From Tatumella morbirosei (lineage in GTDB: Bacteria > Pseudomonadota > Gammaproteobacteria > Enterobacterales > Enterobacteriaceae): a stretch of DNA of 64,000 nucleotides. Numbering within the stretch: the stretch's first letter is position 1; the number at the start of each line of letters is the position of its first letter. The position numbers and the translations under genes are program-made. The notes beneath the pieces are model-generated. The model made no database searches, was not told where the DNA came from, and saw nothing but the letters and a program-made list of their open reading frames with translations. Positions 8,487 to 18,159 of this stretch are shown piece after piece. The stretch spans positions 248,001 to 312,000 of the forward strand of contig NZ_JPKR02000002.1 in the NCBI RefSeq assembly GCF_000757425.2, written 5' to 3'.

Positions 8487-11400
8487 CTAGTTCCCTGAGG
8501 CCTTAGTGACAGGTGCTGTCGCATGATGGCTGGCGGTGTGTCCACCGGCAGCACCTTTCCCTGCAAAATGATACACCGGACGGACCCAGTCACTGTGACG
8601 TGCTGGCTCAGCAACCCATTCAGGGGCCGGAGCCCGGGTCATTGGAGCCGTTGCGTGGAAACGAGGGTTAGTCGTCGGTATTGCCGTTGCATTGGCGGCT
8701 GGGACGGGTTTAGCTTCCTGTGGAGCCGGAGCCGGAGCCTCTGGCTCAGCACTGACCGGGGCCGGAATTTCGGTAACGGCAGGGCTGACACCTTCAGTCA
8801 CAGCGGTTGTTGTCTCCGGTTGTGCTTCTGTCTCTTTCGTTTCAACTACTTGCGGTGAGCTAATCACGTCTTCCGGGACAGATTCTGCCGGAGTCACCGC
8901 TTCTGTGGTTTCCGAAGCCGGGACAACCTCAGTCCGGTCAGCCGCCAATGGCTGTCTGGCTTTTTCTGCTTCAGTAACCTCTGCCGTCGCCGGTTCAGAC
9001 GTTTCATTCCCGGAAGTCGCTACCGGGTCAACGACCGGCGCGACAGGAGCTACCGGGGCCTCAGGTGCGGTTTCCACCGGAGTCATCTCTTCCTGAGCCG
9101 CAGGGGTTTCCGTCGGGATGGCCGCAGGTTCAGTAGCGAACGGCTCGTCATCCACAGGCGCTTCAGCGACTGCGGGTTCACTCTCCGGTTGCGGTGTAGA
9201 GACTTCAGTGGTTGCCGCAGCAGCGACCACCGGCTCAACGGTGGTTTCGTTCAGCGGTTTCTCCTGTACTTCCTCAGGCTGAACATGTTCATCCTGCTGA
9301 ACCGGGGCTGAGTAACTGATCCATACTTTACCTGATGCTAATTCCGGGGAAGCAACTGCGGTTTCCAGCGGCATTGCAGACTGTTGCGGATAACGTTCAT
9401 CACGGTAACGACGACGACGTTGGCCGCTGACACGCAGATGGCGTGGTGACCGACGCGAGCGACGAGGAATATTACCGTTGTTTTCACGATTATCCTGGCC
9501 ATCATCACGGGTGTTTTCACCGCTAACAGCCTCATCGCTGACCGTTACCGTTTCGACCGGGGCGGTGACTTCAGCAGCGTGGGTGCTGTCCTGAGTATCT
9601 TCAACACCATAACGAATTTTCTGTGTCAGGGTACGCTGTTTACGGCGAACGCTGGTCTGCACCGGCTCTTCTGCAACAGCCTCGTTTGGCTGAACCTCTG
9701 CAACGACCGACGGTTGTTCTGCGGCAGTGGCTTCCTGCTGCTGACGACGCTCTTCCTGGCGACGACGCTGGCGTTCTGCACGCTGCTCACGGCGTTGTTG
9801 TTCGCGTTGCTGACGGGCTTCGTCGGTCAGTGGCGTATTCTGACGAGCTGGCTGTGACTCGTCACGATTCTCTGTGGCAGCATTATTCCGGCGGTTATTA
9901 TTCCGGCGGTTATCCTGGCTGTTCGCATTATCGTTAGAACGAGTCTGTCCTGAACGTTCATTACGTTCATTACGGTCGTTACGCTCTGAGCGTTCGTTGC
10001 GTTCTGTTTTCTGCTCGCTGTTACGGTCAGTCCGGTCATTACGCTCGTTGCGGTTATTCCGGTTATTACGCCGACGATCATTACGGTTGGCCGTAGAAGA
10101 CGTTTCGCTGCTGCGGGCAGGGGTTGCTACTTTAGCAGGCGCTTCACTGACGGCTTCTTTTTCAGCGCCGCCAAACAGATTTTTCAGGCCCTTCAGCAGA
10201 CGACTAAAGATACAGTTGCCTTTGGTTGCAGGGGCTTTTTCTGTAACCACAGGTGTGACTGCCGGGGCTTCAGTAATCACCGGCGGTGCTTCGGTCATCG
10301 CAAAGGCTGCCAGAGCCGGTTGTTCCGGGCGACGGCGTTCAGCAGGCTCTTCATCAGAAATGGCAGCAATTTCGATTTCATGCAGTTTCGGCAGGTGATA
10401 GCTGAGGGTCTTGGTCTCTTCACCCTTGCGCACACGCAATACCGAATAGTGTGGAGTTTCCATCCGATCATCAGGAACGATAATCGCCCGCACACCCCCC
10501 TGACGGGTTTCGATAGCATTAACGGCTTCACGCTTTTCATTGAGCAGGTAAGAGGCAATCTGTACCGGCACAATGGCATGAACTTCTTTGGTATTCTCTT
10601 TTAACGCTTCTTCTTCAATCAGACGCAAAATTGACAGTGACAGCGATTCGTTATCACGGATAGTCCCGGTACCACTACAACGCGGGCAGACGTGATGACT
10701 GGACTCACCCAGTGACGGGCTCAGACGCTGACGGGACATTTCAAGTAAGCCGAAGCGTGAAATATGACTGATCTGAATACGGGCCCGATCCTGACGCACC
10801 GCTTCACGCAGCCGGTTTTCCACGGCGCGCTGGTGGCGTACCGGGGTCATATCGATAAAGTCGATAACGATCAGTCCGCCCAGGTCACGCAGGCGTAACT
10901 GACGGGCAATTTCATCGGCCGCTTCCAGGTTGGTATTAAAAGCGGTTTCCTCGATATCGCCTCCGCGGGTGGCTCGGGCGGAGTTAATATCGATGGCAGT
11001 CAGCGCTTCGGTACTGTCGATAACAATCGACCCGCCGGAAGGCAGACGGACTTCTCGCTGGAATGCAGATTCAATCTGCGATTCAATCTGATAATGACTG
11101 AACAGCGGGATCTCGCCGGTATACAGTTTGATTTTGCTGCTGAAGTCGGGACGGCCGAGGGCTGCGATATGCTGACGTGCCAGTTCCAGTACTTTCGGGT
11201 TATCAATCAGAATTTCACCGATGTCCTGACGCAGATAATCGCGGAAGGCGCGGACGATAACATTACTTTCCTGATGGATCAGGAACGGAGCAGGGCGGTT
11301 TTCTGCCGCTTTCTGAATAGCTTCCCAGTGTTTCAGACGAAAGCTAAGGTCCCACTGCAATGCCTCGGCCGATTTACCTACCCCGGCAGTCCGGACAATC

Positions 11401-11897
11401 AATCCCATGCCTTCCGGCAATTGCAGAGAAGAAAGCGCTTCTTTCAGTTCAGTGCGGTCATCACCCTCGATACGACGGGAAATTCCGCCTGCCCGTGGGT
11501 TATTGGGCATCAGCACCAGATAACTACCGGCCAGACTGATAAAAGTGGTGAGGGCTGCGCCTTTGTTTCCGCGCTCTTCTTTGTCTATCTGAACGATAAC
11601 TTCCTGACCTTCACGCAACACATCCTTGATATTCGGACGGCCGTGCATGGAATAATTAGCAGGGAAGTACTCGCGGGAGATTTCTTTCAGAGGGAGGAAA
11701 CCGTGACGTTCAGCACCGTAATCCACAAATGCTGCTTCAAGACTGGGTTCAATACGGGTGATTTTGCCTTTATAAATATTTGCCTTTTTCTGTTCATGGC
11801 CGGGACTTTCAATATCCAGGTCATACAGACGTTGTCCATCTACAAGGGCGACACGCAACTCTTCCTGCTGAGTTGCGTTGATTAACATTCTTTTCAT
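8487..11897 (-). CDS. rne: Ribonuclease E
   Basis: Essential endoribonuclease that initiates mRNA decay and processes rRNA and tRNA, and scaffold of the RNA degradosome. The product is 1136 aa (1061 in E. coli). The N-terminal half aligns without gaps: S1 domain at about 35-125, DNase I-like catalytic domain with Asp303 ([11 protein letters not shown]) and Asp346 (VIDFIDM), and the zinc-link CPRC at 404-407. After about residue 540 comes the disordered scaffold: a membrane-binding amphipathic helix ([15 protein letters not shown]), an Arg/Asn-rich RNA-binding region, the conserved [20 protein letters not shown] segment, a long Pro/Ala/Glu-rich tract and the PNPase-binding C-terminus ([14 protein letters not shown]). 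The extra length lies in the low-complexity parts. Confidence 0.97.
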   Translation of the reverse strand: MKRMLINATQQEELRVALVDGQRLYDLDIESPGHEQKKANIYKGKITRIEPSLEAAFVDYGAERHGFLPLKEISREYFPANYSMHGRPNIKDVLREGQEVIVQIDKEERGNKGAALTTFISLAGSYLVLMPNNPRAGGISRRIEGDDRTELKEALSSLQLPEGMGLIVRTAGVGKSAEALQWDLSFRLKHWEAIQKAAENRPAPFLIHQESNVIVRAFRDYLRQDIGEILIDNPKVLELARQHIAALGRPDFSSKIKLYTGEIPLFSHYQIESQIESAFQREVRLPSGGSIVIDSTEALTAIDINSARATRGGDIEETAFNTNLEAADEIARQLRLRDLGGLIVIDFIDMTPVRHQRAVENRLREAVRQDRARIQISHISRFGLLEMSRQRLSPSLGESSHHVCPRCSGTGTIRDNESLSLSILRLIEEEALKENTKEVHAIVPVQIASYLLNEKREAVNAIETRQGGVRAIIVPDDRMETPHYSVLRVRKGEETKTLSYHLPKLHEIEIAAISDEEPAERRRPEQPALAAFAMTEAPPVITEAPAVTPVVTEKAPATKGNCIFSRLLKGLKNLFGGAEKEAVSEAPAKVATPARSSETSSTANRNDRRRNNRNNRNERNDRTDRNSEQKTERNERSERNDRNERNERSGQTRSNDNANSQDNRRNNNRRNNAATENRDESQPARQNTPLTDEARQQREQQRREQRAERQRRRQEERRQQQEATAAEQPSVVAEVQPNEAVAEEPVQTSVRRKQRTLTQKIRYGVEDTQDSTHAAEVTAPVETVTVSDEAVSGENTRDDGQDNRENNGNIPRRSRRSPRHLRVSGQRRRRYRDERYPQQSAMPLETAVASPELASGKVWISYSAPVQQDEHVQPEEVQEKPLNETTVEPVVAAAATTEVSTPQPESEPAVAEAPVDDEPFATEPAAIPTETPAAQEEMTPVETAPEAPVAPVAPVVDPVATSGNETSEPATAEVTEAEKARQPLAADRTEVVPASETTEAVTPAESVPEDVISSPQVVETKETEAQPETTTAVTEGVSPAVTEIPAPVSAEPEAPAPAPQEAKPVPAANATAIPTTNPRFHATAPMTRAPAPEWVAEPARHSDWVRPVYHFAGKGAAGGHTASHHATAPVTKASGN
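9940..10080 (-). repeat. Degenerate short repeats encoding Arg-Asn/Asp/Glu runs in rne
   Basis: The DNA repeats degenerate units such as cgttcattacg, which on the coding strand give many RNDR, RNER and RNNR tetrapeptides (for example [10 protein letters not shown]). This is the first arginine-rich region of the RNase E scaffold. The repeats probably expand and contract by slippage or recombination. Confidence 0.6.
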
Positions 11898-12273
11898 TTT
11901 GAGGTACTCGTCATTTTCTCATAAGTGACTCAGCTGCGGGCATCATTGCCCTGGACGACGATTAACCGATGGCTCCGTGGCTTATTGCAATCACGTCAGC
12001 CTCACGGCTGTCGATCGCTAAAGGAGCGCAAAAAATGTCGGAGGTGAGGTTTCAGGCAGAAACCGCGACCAGATGAGGAGAAACCCACTATAAAGGCAGT
12101 GATACGTACACCCCACTACGTCCAGGCTACAACCCGCAGCCCGCTAAGTGCCTGATTAAACATTACGTCTTATGCCATTGCTGCGTGTCTGTTCAATCCG
12201 GCAAAAATTCTTCTTACATGATCTTTTTTCCCGGGCTTTCCCGGCAAAGATACCTGAGCATTATTCCATTGCT
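11898..12273 (-). promoter_or_regulatory. Long 5' leader of rne
   Basis: About 376 nt separate the predicted rne start site from the ATG, close to the roughly 361-nt E. coli rne leader, through which RNase E represses its own synthesis. The stretch has several short inverted repeats and no convincing gene. The feedback role is inferred by homology, and the folding was not computed. Confidence 0.5.
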
Positions 12274-12279
12274 GATACG

Positions 12280-12288
12280 AATATAGCA
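12280..12288 (-). promoter_or_regulatory. Candidate rne promoter (extended -10)
   Basis: On the minus strand, TGCTATATT forms an extended -10 element (TGnTATATT). No good -35 is visible, as is common with extended -10 promoters. Transcription would start near 12273. The rest of the spacer up to rluC (12289-12460) is AT-rich and presumably holds the rluC promoter, which I could not pin down. Confidence 0.45.
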
Positions 12289-12460
12289 AGGTGACTTTCA
12301 CTGTAGAGATCACTTTATTTGTTATTTATTTGATCTTCCGGACGGCAATACCAGGATATTGCTTAAAAAGCCTGCGCTTTGCCGTTGTAACTGCCTGCAG
12401 CGTTGTCAGCGTCGACAAATAAGTAGCACCCGGCAGCCAGTCTCTATTACAATCGCACCC

Positions 12461-13417
12461 ATGAAAAATGAGAACCCGGGCGTACAATTTGTCGCCATCA
12501 CGGCGGAACACGCCGGACAAAGAATTGATAACTTTTTGCGTACCTTTCTGAAAGGGGTACCGAAGAGTATGATCTACCGTATTTTGCGTAAGGGTGAAGT
12601 ACGGGTTAATAAAAAACGTATTAAACCTGAGTATAAGTTACTGGACGGTGATGAAATTCGGGTGCCGCCGATCCGTGTCTCTGAAAAAGAGGTGCCTGAA
12701 GTATCGCCGAAGCTGGATAAAGTGGCAGAACTGGAACGTGCTGTTATTTATGAAGATGATTCCATTCTGGTGCTGAACAAACCTTCCGGAACGGCGGTGC
12801 ACGGTGGCAGCGGTCTGAGCTTTGGGGTGATAGAAGGCTTACGGGCATTGCGTCCCGAGGCACGTTTCCTGGAGCTGGTTCACCGGCTGGACAGGGATAC
12901 CTCTGGCGTGCTGTTGGTGGCGAAGAAGCGTTCAGCACTGCGTTCGCTGCATGAGCAATTGCGTGAAAAAGGGATGCAAAAAGATTATCTGGCGCTGGTC
13001 AAAGGTCAGTGGCCATCCCATCTGAAATCGGTTAAGGCACCTTTGCTGAAAAATATTCTGCAAAGTGGAGAGCGGGTGGTGCGGGTAAGTTCCGAAGGTA
13101 AGCCTTCCGAAACCCGTTTCAAAGTGGAAGAGCGTTATCAGTTCGCCAGCCTGGTCAAAGCCAGCCCGATCACCGGCCGGACCCATCAGATTAGGGTACA
13201 TACGTTACATGCCGACCACCCGATTGCCTTTGATGGTCGCTATGGAGACCGGGCCTTTGATCAGCAACTCTCTGATACCGGGCTTAATCGTCTGTTCCTG
13301 CATGCTGCGGCCCTGACGTTTACTCATCCTTCGACCGGTGAAACTTTGCGCCTGGAAGCGCCAATGGATGAAACTTTGCGTCACTGCCTGACGCGCCTGC
13401 GCCAGCAAAAGGGCTGA
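12461..13417 (+). CDS. rluC: 23S rRNA pseudouridine synthase RluC
   Basis: Makes pseudouridines 955, 2504 and 2580 of 23S rRNA (E. coli numbering). The product is 318 aa (319 in E. coli). It has an N-terminal S4 RNA-binding domain (about 18-80, SMIYRILRKGEVRVNKKRIK), then the RluA-type catalytic domain with the aspartate in HRLDRDTSG. The ATG at 12461 matches the family N-terminus; an in-frame extension from 12359 has no counterpart. The ribosome-binding site is weak. It is divergent from rne, as in E. coli. Confidence 0.96.
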   Translation: MKNENPGVQFVAITAEHAGQRIDNFLRTFLKGVPKSMIYRILRKGEVRVNKKRIKPEYKLLDGDEIRVPPIRVSEKEVPEVSPKLDKVAELERAVIYEDDSILVLNKPSGTAVHGGSGLSFGVIEGLRALRPEARFLELVHRLDRDTSGVLLVAKKRSALRSLHEQLREKGMQKDYLALVKGQWPSHLKSVKAPLLKNILQSGERVVRVSSEGKPSETRFKVEERYQFASLVKASPITGRTHQIRVHTLHADHPIAFDGRYGDRAFDQQLSDTGLNRLFLHAAALTFTHPSTGETLRLEAPMDETLRHCLTRLRQQKG

Positions 13418-13466
13418 CCTTCCACCCGGGAGGGGCCCTGCAGCCCTGTGATTTGTGATCTTCGAC

Positions 13467-13486
13467 ACTCATCCTGCCGGCTCCCC
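13467..13486 (-). promoter_or_regulatory. Two adjacent MalT-box-like decamers upstream of malS
   Basis: The MalT consensus is GGGGAKGAGG. Read on the minus strand, 13477-13486 gives GGGGAGCCGG (8 of 10) and 13467-13476 contains the GGATGAG core (7 of 10). A weaker plus-strand copy lies near 13506-13515. They sit 80-100 bp upstream of malS, a gene controlled by MalT in E. coli. The motif is short and degenerate, so this is tentative. Confidence 0.3.
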
Positions 13487-13566
13487 CTGAGGAAAACTCT
13501 GCCGGGAGGATGGCGCAGAGTGGCACCTGTGCCACACTGCGTCATCCCTCCCTGGCGGAGCCCTCT

Positions 13567-15597
13567 ATGAAACCGTTGCTGTTATCGCTGCTGATATTGC
13601 CTGTTCCGGTGCTGGCTGACTGGAGTGCTGCGGACTTTCCTGCTTTCCGGCAGACCTTACCTGGCGTTTATGAATCTTCAGCCCACTTGTCAAAAGGTGT
13701 CCGGCCGTTAACCCTGAAACTGGATGATCAGTGCTGGCAGCCTGAGACTTCGGTCAGACTGAATCAGAGCCTTTCTTTACGAACCTGTAATGGCGTAGCT
13801 CCTTCATGGCATTTATATCGTGAGGGTGATTATCAGCTGCAACTGGATACCCGCAGCGGTACGCCGACAATGAAAATGACGGTACAACCGATAGCTTCAG
13901 CAACGTCGGCCGTCACGGTTGCGCGTTGCCTGGTCTGGGATGGTAAGCCACTGAGTATTGATGTCAGCAGCACTTTTGCTGAAGGTAGTCGGGTTCGTGA
14001 ATTTTATAGCGGCGTGGTCAGTGTGGTACATCAGGGGCATATCACGTTACAGCCGGCTCCGGGCAGCGATGGTTTGCTGCTGCTTGAGGCCGCAGAAACA
14101 CCGGGACCTGCCGCCTTTAACTGGCATAATGCGACGGTGTATTTTGTCCTGACGGATCGGTACGTCAATGGTAATCCGGCTAACGATCACAGTTACGGTC
14201 GGCAGAATGACAATATGCAGGAGATTGCTACCTTCCACGGCGGGGATTTACAGGGCCTGGCCAGTAAACTCGACTATCTGCAACAATTGGGAGTGAATGC
14301 GTTATGGATAAGCTCACCGCTTGAGCAGATTCATGGCTGGCTAGGGGGAGGGACCAAAGGGGATTTTCCGCATTATGCCTATCATGGCTATTATACATTG
14401 GACTGGACCCGACTGGATGCCAATATGGGAACAGGGGCCGATCTGAAGGCTCTGGTTGATGCTGCTCATCAGCGGGGGATCCGGGTGGTGTTTGATGTGG
14501 TACTTAATCACACCGGCTATGCCACTCTCGCAGATATGCAGCAGTTTGGTTTCGGGTCACTCTATTTAACCGCAGAGCAGCAACGTCAGGTATTAGGAAA
14601 AAACTGGACAGACTGGCGGCCGGGTAAGGGTCAGACCTGGCACAGTTATAATGACTATATCAACTTTTCGGATAAAGCCGGCTGGGACCGCTGGTGGGGC
14701 AAGCCGTGGGTCAGAAGTGATATCGGGGACTACGATTCACCTGGCTATGATGATTTGACCATGTCACTGGCCTTTTTACCCGATCTGAAAACGGAATCAC
14801 CACAAGCGGTCAGTGTCCCCTGGTTTTTGCAGCATAAACCGGATAGCGGAGCAAAAACGATAGCGGGATATACGGTGCGTGATTATCTGACCCACTGGCT
14901 CAGCCAATGGGTGAGGGACTACGGCATTGACGGATTCCGGGTAGACACCGCCAAACATGTGGAAGGCGCCACGCTCAGGCAGCTCAAGCAACAGGCGACC
15001 ACCGCACTGGCCGCATGGAAACAGCAACATCCGGCGGAAAAAATTGACGATTCTGCCTTTTGGATGGTGGGAGAAGCCTGGGGGCATGGTGTGATGCGCA
15101 GTAGCTACTACGACAATGGTTTTGATGCGATGATCAATTTTGATTATCAGCAACAGGCCGCCGACGCGGTCAACTGCCTTGCGCAAATCGACCCTGTCTG
15201 GCAACAAATGGCCGGTAAGTTACAAAATTTCGATGTCATGAGTTATCTGTCGTCGCATGATACGCGTTTGTTCCGTGAAGGTGGGCAACGGGCCGCAGAA
15301 TTGCTGCTGCTGACCCCCGGCACAGTGCAACTTTTTTATGGCGATGAGACGGCCAGACTTTTTGGTCCGACCGGTTCTGATCCGTTACAAGGTACCCGTT
15401 CGCAGATGAACTGGCAGGATGTGCAGGGGAAAAGTGCGGCAACACTGGCGCACTGGCAAAAAATCAGTCAGTTCCGTGCGCGGCATCCGGCCATTGGTGC
15501 GGGCACCCAGACCACGCTCCCTTTAAAACAGGGATACGGCTTTACTCGCCAGCTTGGAGAGGACAAAGTGATGGTGGTATGGGCCGGACAGCAGTAA
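13567..15597 (+). CDS. malS: Periplasmic alpha-amylase MalS
   Basis: Secreted GH13 enzyme that trims longer maltodextrins in the periplasm for the maltose uptake system. The product is 676 aa, exactly the E. coli length, with a signal peptide (MKPLLLSLLILPVPVLA) followed by DWSAADFPAF. The catalytic triad is in register with E. coli: Asp460 (GFRVDTAKH), Glu503 (VGEAWG) and Asp565 (SSHDT). GGAG at 13557-13560 fixes the ATG over an upstream in-frame start. In E. coli malS sits elsewhere on the chromosome, near the xylose genes, so its place between rluC and yceF is a rearrangement. No other mal gene is in the window. Confidence 0.95.
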   Translation: MKPLLLSLLILPVPVLADWSAADFPAFRQTLPGVYESSAHLSKGVRPLTLKLDDQCWQPETSVRLNQSLSLRTCNGVAPSWHLYREGDYQLQLDTRSGTPTMKMTVQPIASATSAVTVARCLVWDGKPLSIDVSSTFAEGSRVREFYSGVVSVVHQGHITLQPAPGSDGLLLLEAAETPGPAAFNWHNATVYFVLTDRYVNGNPANDHSYGRQNDNMQEIATFHGGDLQGLASKLDYLQQLGVNALWISSPLEQIHGWLGGGTKGDFPHYAYHGYYTLDWTRLDANMGTGADLKALVDAAHQRGIRVVFDVVLNHTGYATLADMQQFGFGSLYLTAEQQRQVLGKNWTDWRPGKGQTWHSYNDYINFSDKAGWDRWWGKPWVRSDIGDYDSPGYDDLTMSLAFLPDLKTESPQAVSVPWFLQHKPDSGAKTIAGYTVRDYLTHWLSQWVRDYGIDGFRVDTAKHVEGATLRQLKQQATTALAAWKQQHPAEKIDDSAFWMVGEAWGHGVMRSSYYDNGFDAMINFDYQQQAADAVNCLAQIDPVWQQMAGKLQNFDVMSYLSSHDTRLFREGGQRAAELLLLTPGTVQLFYGDETARLFGPTGSDPLQGTRSQMNWQDVQGKSAATLAHWQKISQFRARHPAIGAGTQTTLPLKQGYGFTRQLGEDKVMVVWAGQQ

Positions 15598-15603
15598 CCT
15601 GAA

Positions 15604-15635
15604 TGACCCGCGGCGGGATGTTTCGCCGCGGGTCA
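15604..15635. terminator. Bidirectional hairpin between malS and yceF
   Basis: TGACCCGCGGCG (15604-15615) and CGCCGCGGGTCA (15624-15635) form a perfect 12-bp stem with an 8-nt loop. It fills the 43-bp gap between the convergent genes. T tracts are poor, so termination may be partly Rho-assisted. Confidence 0.75.
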
Positions 15636-15640
15636 CTGTT

Positions 15641-16243
15641 CTACAGGGCGTCCGGCAGGCAGGTGAGTGGGTCGAGCCCGGCCTCGCGCAGAAATCCGCA
15701 CAGGGCAATTAACGGCAGACCGACCAGAGTGTTCGGGTCACGTCCCTGTAATGATTCGAACAGAGTAATCCCCAATCCTTCAGACTTAAAACTCCCTGCG
15801 CAGTTAAGGGGTTGCTCTCTGGCTATATAGGCCTCAATTTCTTCATCGCGCAGATCACGAAAGGTGACCTGGTAGGTTTCGCAGCATTGCCAGAACTGGC
15901 GACGGCGGGCACAGTAGAGCGCCAGTCCGGTATAAAAAGTCACACACTGGCCACTGGCGGCACGCAGCTGCTCATGAGCCCTGGCTGCGGTATGGGGTTT
16001 ACCTAAAAAAGTGCCATTCAGGACGCCTGCCTGATCGGAACCAATAATCAGACTCTGTGGCGCACTGTCTGCCAGAGCCAGCGCTTTTTGTTGCGCCAGT
16101 CGGACCACCAGTTGTCCGGCCGTTTCTCCTTGCAGTGGCGACTCGTCAATGTCTGGAGAAGCGCAGGTAAAAGGCAGGCCGAGTTTAGCCAGCAAAGCCT
16201 GACGAAACGGGGAGGATGAAGCGAGTAGCAGGGGTTGTTTCAT
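15641..16243 (-). CDS. yceF: Maf-family nucleotide pyrophosphatase YceF (7-methyl-GTP type)
   Basis: House-cleaning enzyme that hydrolyses modified NTPs; the YceF subgroup prefers 7-methyl-GTP. The product is 200 aa (194 in E. coli). It shows the Maf N-terminal LLLASSSPFR, the SDQ motif in LIIGSDQAGVL, SFKSEG and the metal/substrate block GRDPNTLVGLPL. It is divergent from yceD across 141 bp, as in E. coli. Confidence 0.93.
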   Translation of the reverse strand: MKQPLLLASSSPFRQALLAKLGLPFTCASPDIDESPLQGETAGQLVVRLAQQKALALADSAPQSLIIGSDQAGVLNGTFLGKPHTAARAHEQLRAASGQCVTFYTGLALYCARRRQFWQCCETYQVTFRDLRDEEIEAYIAREQPLNCAGSFKSEGLGITLFESLQGRDPNTLVGLPLIALCGFLREAGLDPLTCLPDAL

Positions 16244-16257
16244 ATTTTTTTCATAAT

Positions 16258-16303
16258 CTGTAGCGAATTAGACTCAGTCATTTTAAACTAACGCCCGCTA
16301 CAG
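16258..16303. repeat. Inverted repeat in the yceF-yceD spacer
   Basis: CTGTAGCG (16258-16265) and CGCTACAG (16296-16303) are perfect complements 30 bp apart. A smaller hairpin GCCG-TAATG-CGGC followed by CTTTTTCTTT lies just downstream (about 16326-16347). In E. coli this spacer hosts the small RNA SraB; whether an equivalent is made here cannot be told from sequence. Confidence 0.4.
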
Positions 16304-16346
16304 ATGCGAATATTGGGTGAAAGATGCCGTAATGCGGCCTTTTTCT

Positions 16347-16375
16347 TTGACTCTATGACATTACAAAGTTAATAT
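16347..16375 (+). promoter_or_regulatory. Strong sigma-70 promoter for the yceD-rpmF-plsX-fab cluster
   Basis: TTGACT (16347-16352), a 17-bp spacer and TAATAT (16370-16375) are near consensus. The expected start is about 16382, only a few bases before the yceD ATG at 16385. Confidence 0.75.
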
Positions 16376-16384
16376 GCGCGCCCT

Positions 16385-16906
16385 ATGCAAAAGGTAAAAT
16401 TACCCCTGACACTGGATCTGCTGCGTTCTGCTCAGAAGCGCCTTGATTATCACGGCGTGTATACTCCTGAAATTACGGAACGTATTGCGGCTTCGGTTGT
16501 GAGTGTGGACAGTGATGTAGAATGTAACATGTCGTTTGCAATCGACGAACAGCGCCTTGCGGTGCTGCAGGGGACGGCCAGTGTACAGGTCACCCTGAGT
16601 TGTCAGCGTTGCAACCAACCTTTTCCACATGCTGTGCACGTAAGCTATACCTTCAGTCCTGTGCGTAATGACGAACAGGCGGAGGCGTTACCGGAAGGTT
16701 ACGAGCCAGTTGAAGTCGATGAGTATGGCGAAGTCGATTTGCTTGCGGTAATTGAGGATGAAATTATCCTCGCATTGCCAGTCGTTCCGGTGCATGATTC
16801 TGAACACTGTGAAGTGTCCGACGCGGATATGGTCTTTGGTGAACTGCCTGCAGAGGCTGAGAAACCAAACCCGTTTGCCGTATTAGCCAGTTTAAAGCGT
16901 AAGTAA
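16385..16906 (+). CDS. yceD: YceD, 23S rRNA accumulation protein (DUF177)
   Basis: Conserved protein needed for normal 23S rRNA levels, always next to rpmF. It is 173 aa, identical in length to E. coli YceD. It has the DUF177 cysteine pair CQRC near residue 77 and a third Cys in HDSEHC near 140. No Shine-Dalgarno precedes the ATG, and the predicted transcription start is about 3 nt away, so the message may be nearly leaderless. The next gene, rpmF, starts 15 nt after the stop. Confidence 0.93.
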   Translation: MQKVKLPLTLDLLRSAQKRLDYHGVYTPEITERIAASVVSVDSDVECNMSFAIDEQRLAVLQGTASVQVTLSCQRCNQPFPHAVHVSYTFSPVRNDEQAEALPEGYEPVEVDEYGEVDLLAVIEDEIILALPVVPVHDSEHCEVSDADMVFGELPAEAEKPNPFAVLASLKRK

Positions 16907-16920
16907 TAGGAGTAAGGTCC

Positions 16921-17091
16921 ATGGCCGTACAACAGAATAAACCCACCCGTTCTAAGCGTGGTATGCGCCGTTCGCACGATGCGCTGACCACTACCACTCT
17001 GTCAGTAGATAAAGTTTCAGGCGAAACTCATCTGCGTCACCACATGACTGCCGACGGTTACTACCGTGGTCGTAAGGTCATCACTAAGTAA
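16921..17091 (+). CDS. rpmF: 50S ribosomal protein bL32
   Basis: Small basic ribosomal protein of 56 aa beginning [20 protein letters not shown] and ending YRGRKVITK, the standard L32 sequence. AGGAG lies 10 nt upstream. Its position between yceD and plsX is universal in enterobacteria and couples a ribosomal protein to lipid synthesis genes. Confidence 0.97.
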   Translation: MAVQQNKPTRSKRGMRRSHDALTTTTLSVDKVSGETHLRHHMTADGYYRGRKVITK

Positions 17092-17118
17092 TTTCTTGCT
17101 GCGACGCAAGGCGTTACT

Positions 17119-18159
17119 TTGACACGTTTGACCCTGGCAGTTGATGCTATGGGCGGGGATTTCGGTCCTCCCGTGACGGTGCCTGCTGCATTGCAGGCAC
17201 TGGCCTCTCACTCGCAACTTGAACTTCTTTTAGTCGGTTTTCCCGACGAAATTCAGCCATTACTCGCCAGAGCAGATTCCTCGGTACATCAGCGGGTGAC
17301 GATAGTCCCTGCCGAGTCTGTTATTGCCAGTGATGCCGCTCCCCCGGGGGCGATTCGTCACAGTCACGGCTCTTCGATGCGTATCGCGCTGGAGTTGTTG
17401 AAAGAGGGACGAGCATCAGCCTGTGTCAGCGCCGGAAATACCGGGGCACTGATGGGGCTGTCGACGTTATTGTTACGCCCGGCCGAGGGAATTCGCCGCC
17501 CGGCATTAGTGACAGTGGTGCCACATGTTCATCGTGGCCACACTGTGTTACTGGATTTAGGAGCTAATGCCAGTGCTGACAGCACGATGTTAGTACAGTT
17601 TGCGGTGATGGGTGCGGTTATGGCCGAGGAAGTGCTGGGAATACCGGCGCCCCGTGTCGCTTTACTCAATATTGGTCAGGAAGCCTGCAAAGGTCCGGAG
17701 CATATCCGAAATGCTGCGGTTACACTAAAACAGATGGAACAGTTAAACTATGTTGGTTTTCTTGAAGGTAGTGAATTACTGACCGGTAAGACAGATGTAT
17801 TAGTTTGTGATGGCTTCGCAGGAAATGTCTCATTAAAAACCATGGAAGGGGTTATAAAAACATTTCTGAACCTGATGACAGGCACGGAACAGACAAAGAA
17901 GCGATCATGGTGGCGTCACCTGGTTGTTCGCAGTATGAAGGGACGTCTGATGAAGCGTTTTGGTGAAATCGACCCCGATCAGTATAACGGTGCATCCCTG
18001 TTGGGATTGCCCGGGATTGTTATTAAGAGTCATGGTGCCGCAAGTGAGCGAGCCTTTGCAGTAGCCATCGAACACGCAATTCAGGCGGTAATCCATAATA
18101 TCCCTGAAAAAATTTCGGTTCGGCTTGATACAGTACTAGCCAGGAGTGACATAGCCTAG
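17119..18159 (+). CDS. plsX: Phosphate acyltransferase PlsX
   Basis: Makes acyl-phosphate from acyl-ACP for phospholipid synthesis. The product is 346 aa, starting at TTG 17119 (the N-terminus [17 protein letters not shown] matches homologues), so translation begins at a rare codon. Family blocks include [34 protein letters not shown] and [17 protein letters not shown]. It is a little shorter at the C-terminus than E. coli PlsX. The fabH ATG follows its stop with no gap. Confidence 0.95.
   Translation: MTRLTLAVDAMGGDFGPPVTVPAALQALASHSQLELLLVGFPDEIQPLLARADSSVHQRVTIVPAESVIASDAAPPGAIRHSHGSSMRIALELLKEGRASACVSAGNTGALMGLSTLLLRPAEGIRRPALVTVVPHVHRGHTVLLDLGANASADSTMLVQFAVMGAVMAEEVLGIPAPRVALLNIGQEACKGPEHIRNAAVTLKQMEQLNYVGFLEGSELLTGKTDVLVCDGFAGNVSLKTMEGVIKTFLNLMTGTEQTKKRSWWRHLVVRSMKGRLMKRFGEIDPDQYNGASLLGLPGIVIKSHGAASERAFAVAIEHAIQAVIHNIPEKISVRLDTVLARSDIA

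Noticed and set aside
9874-10398. Long plus-strand open frame with many SLRSLR repeats
   Set aside because: It is the antisense of the Arg/Asn-rich repeat part of rne; the low-complexity DNA keeps several frames open and the product resembles no protein.
11094-11885. 263-codon plus-strand open frame
   Set aside because: It lies entirely antisense to the conserved catalytic half of rne, with no ribosome-binding site or domain.
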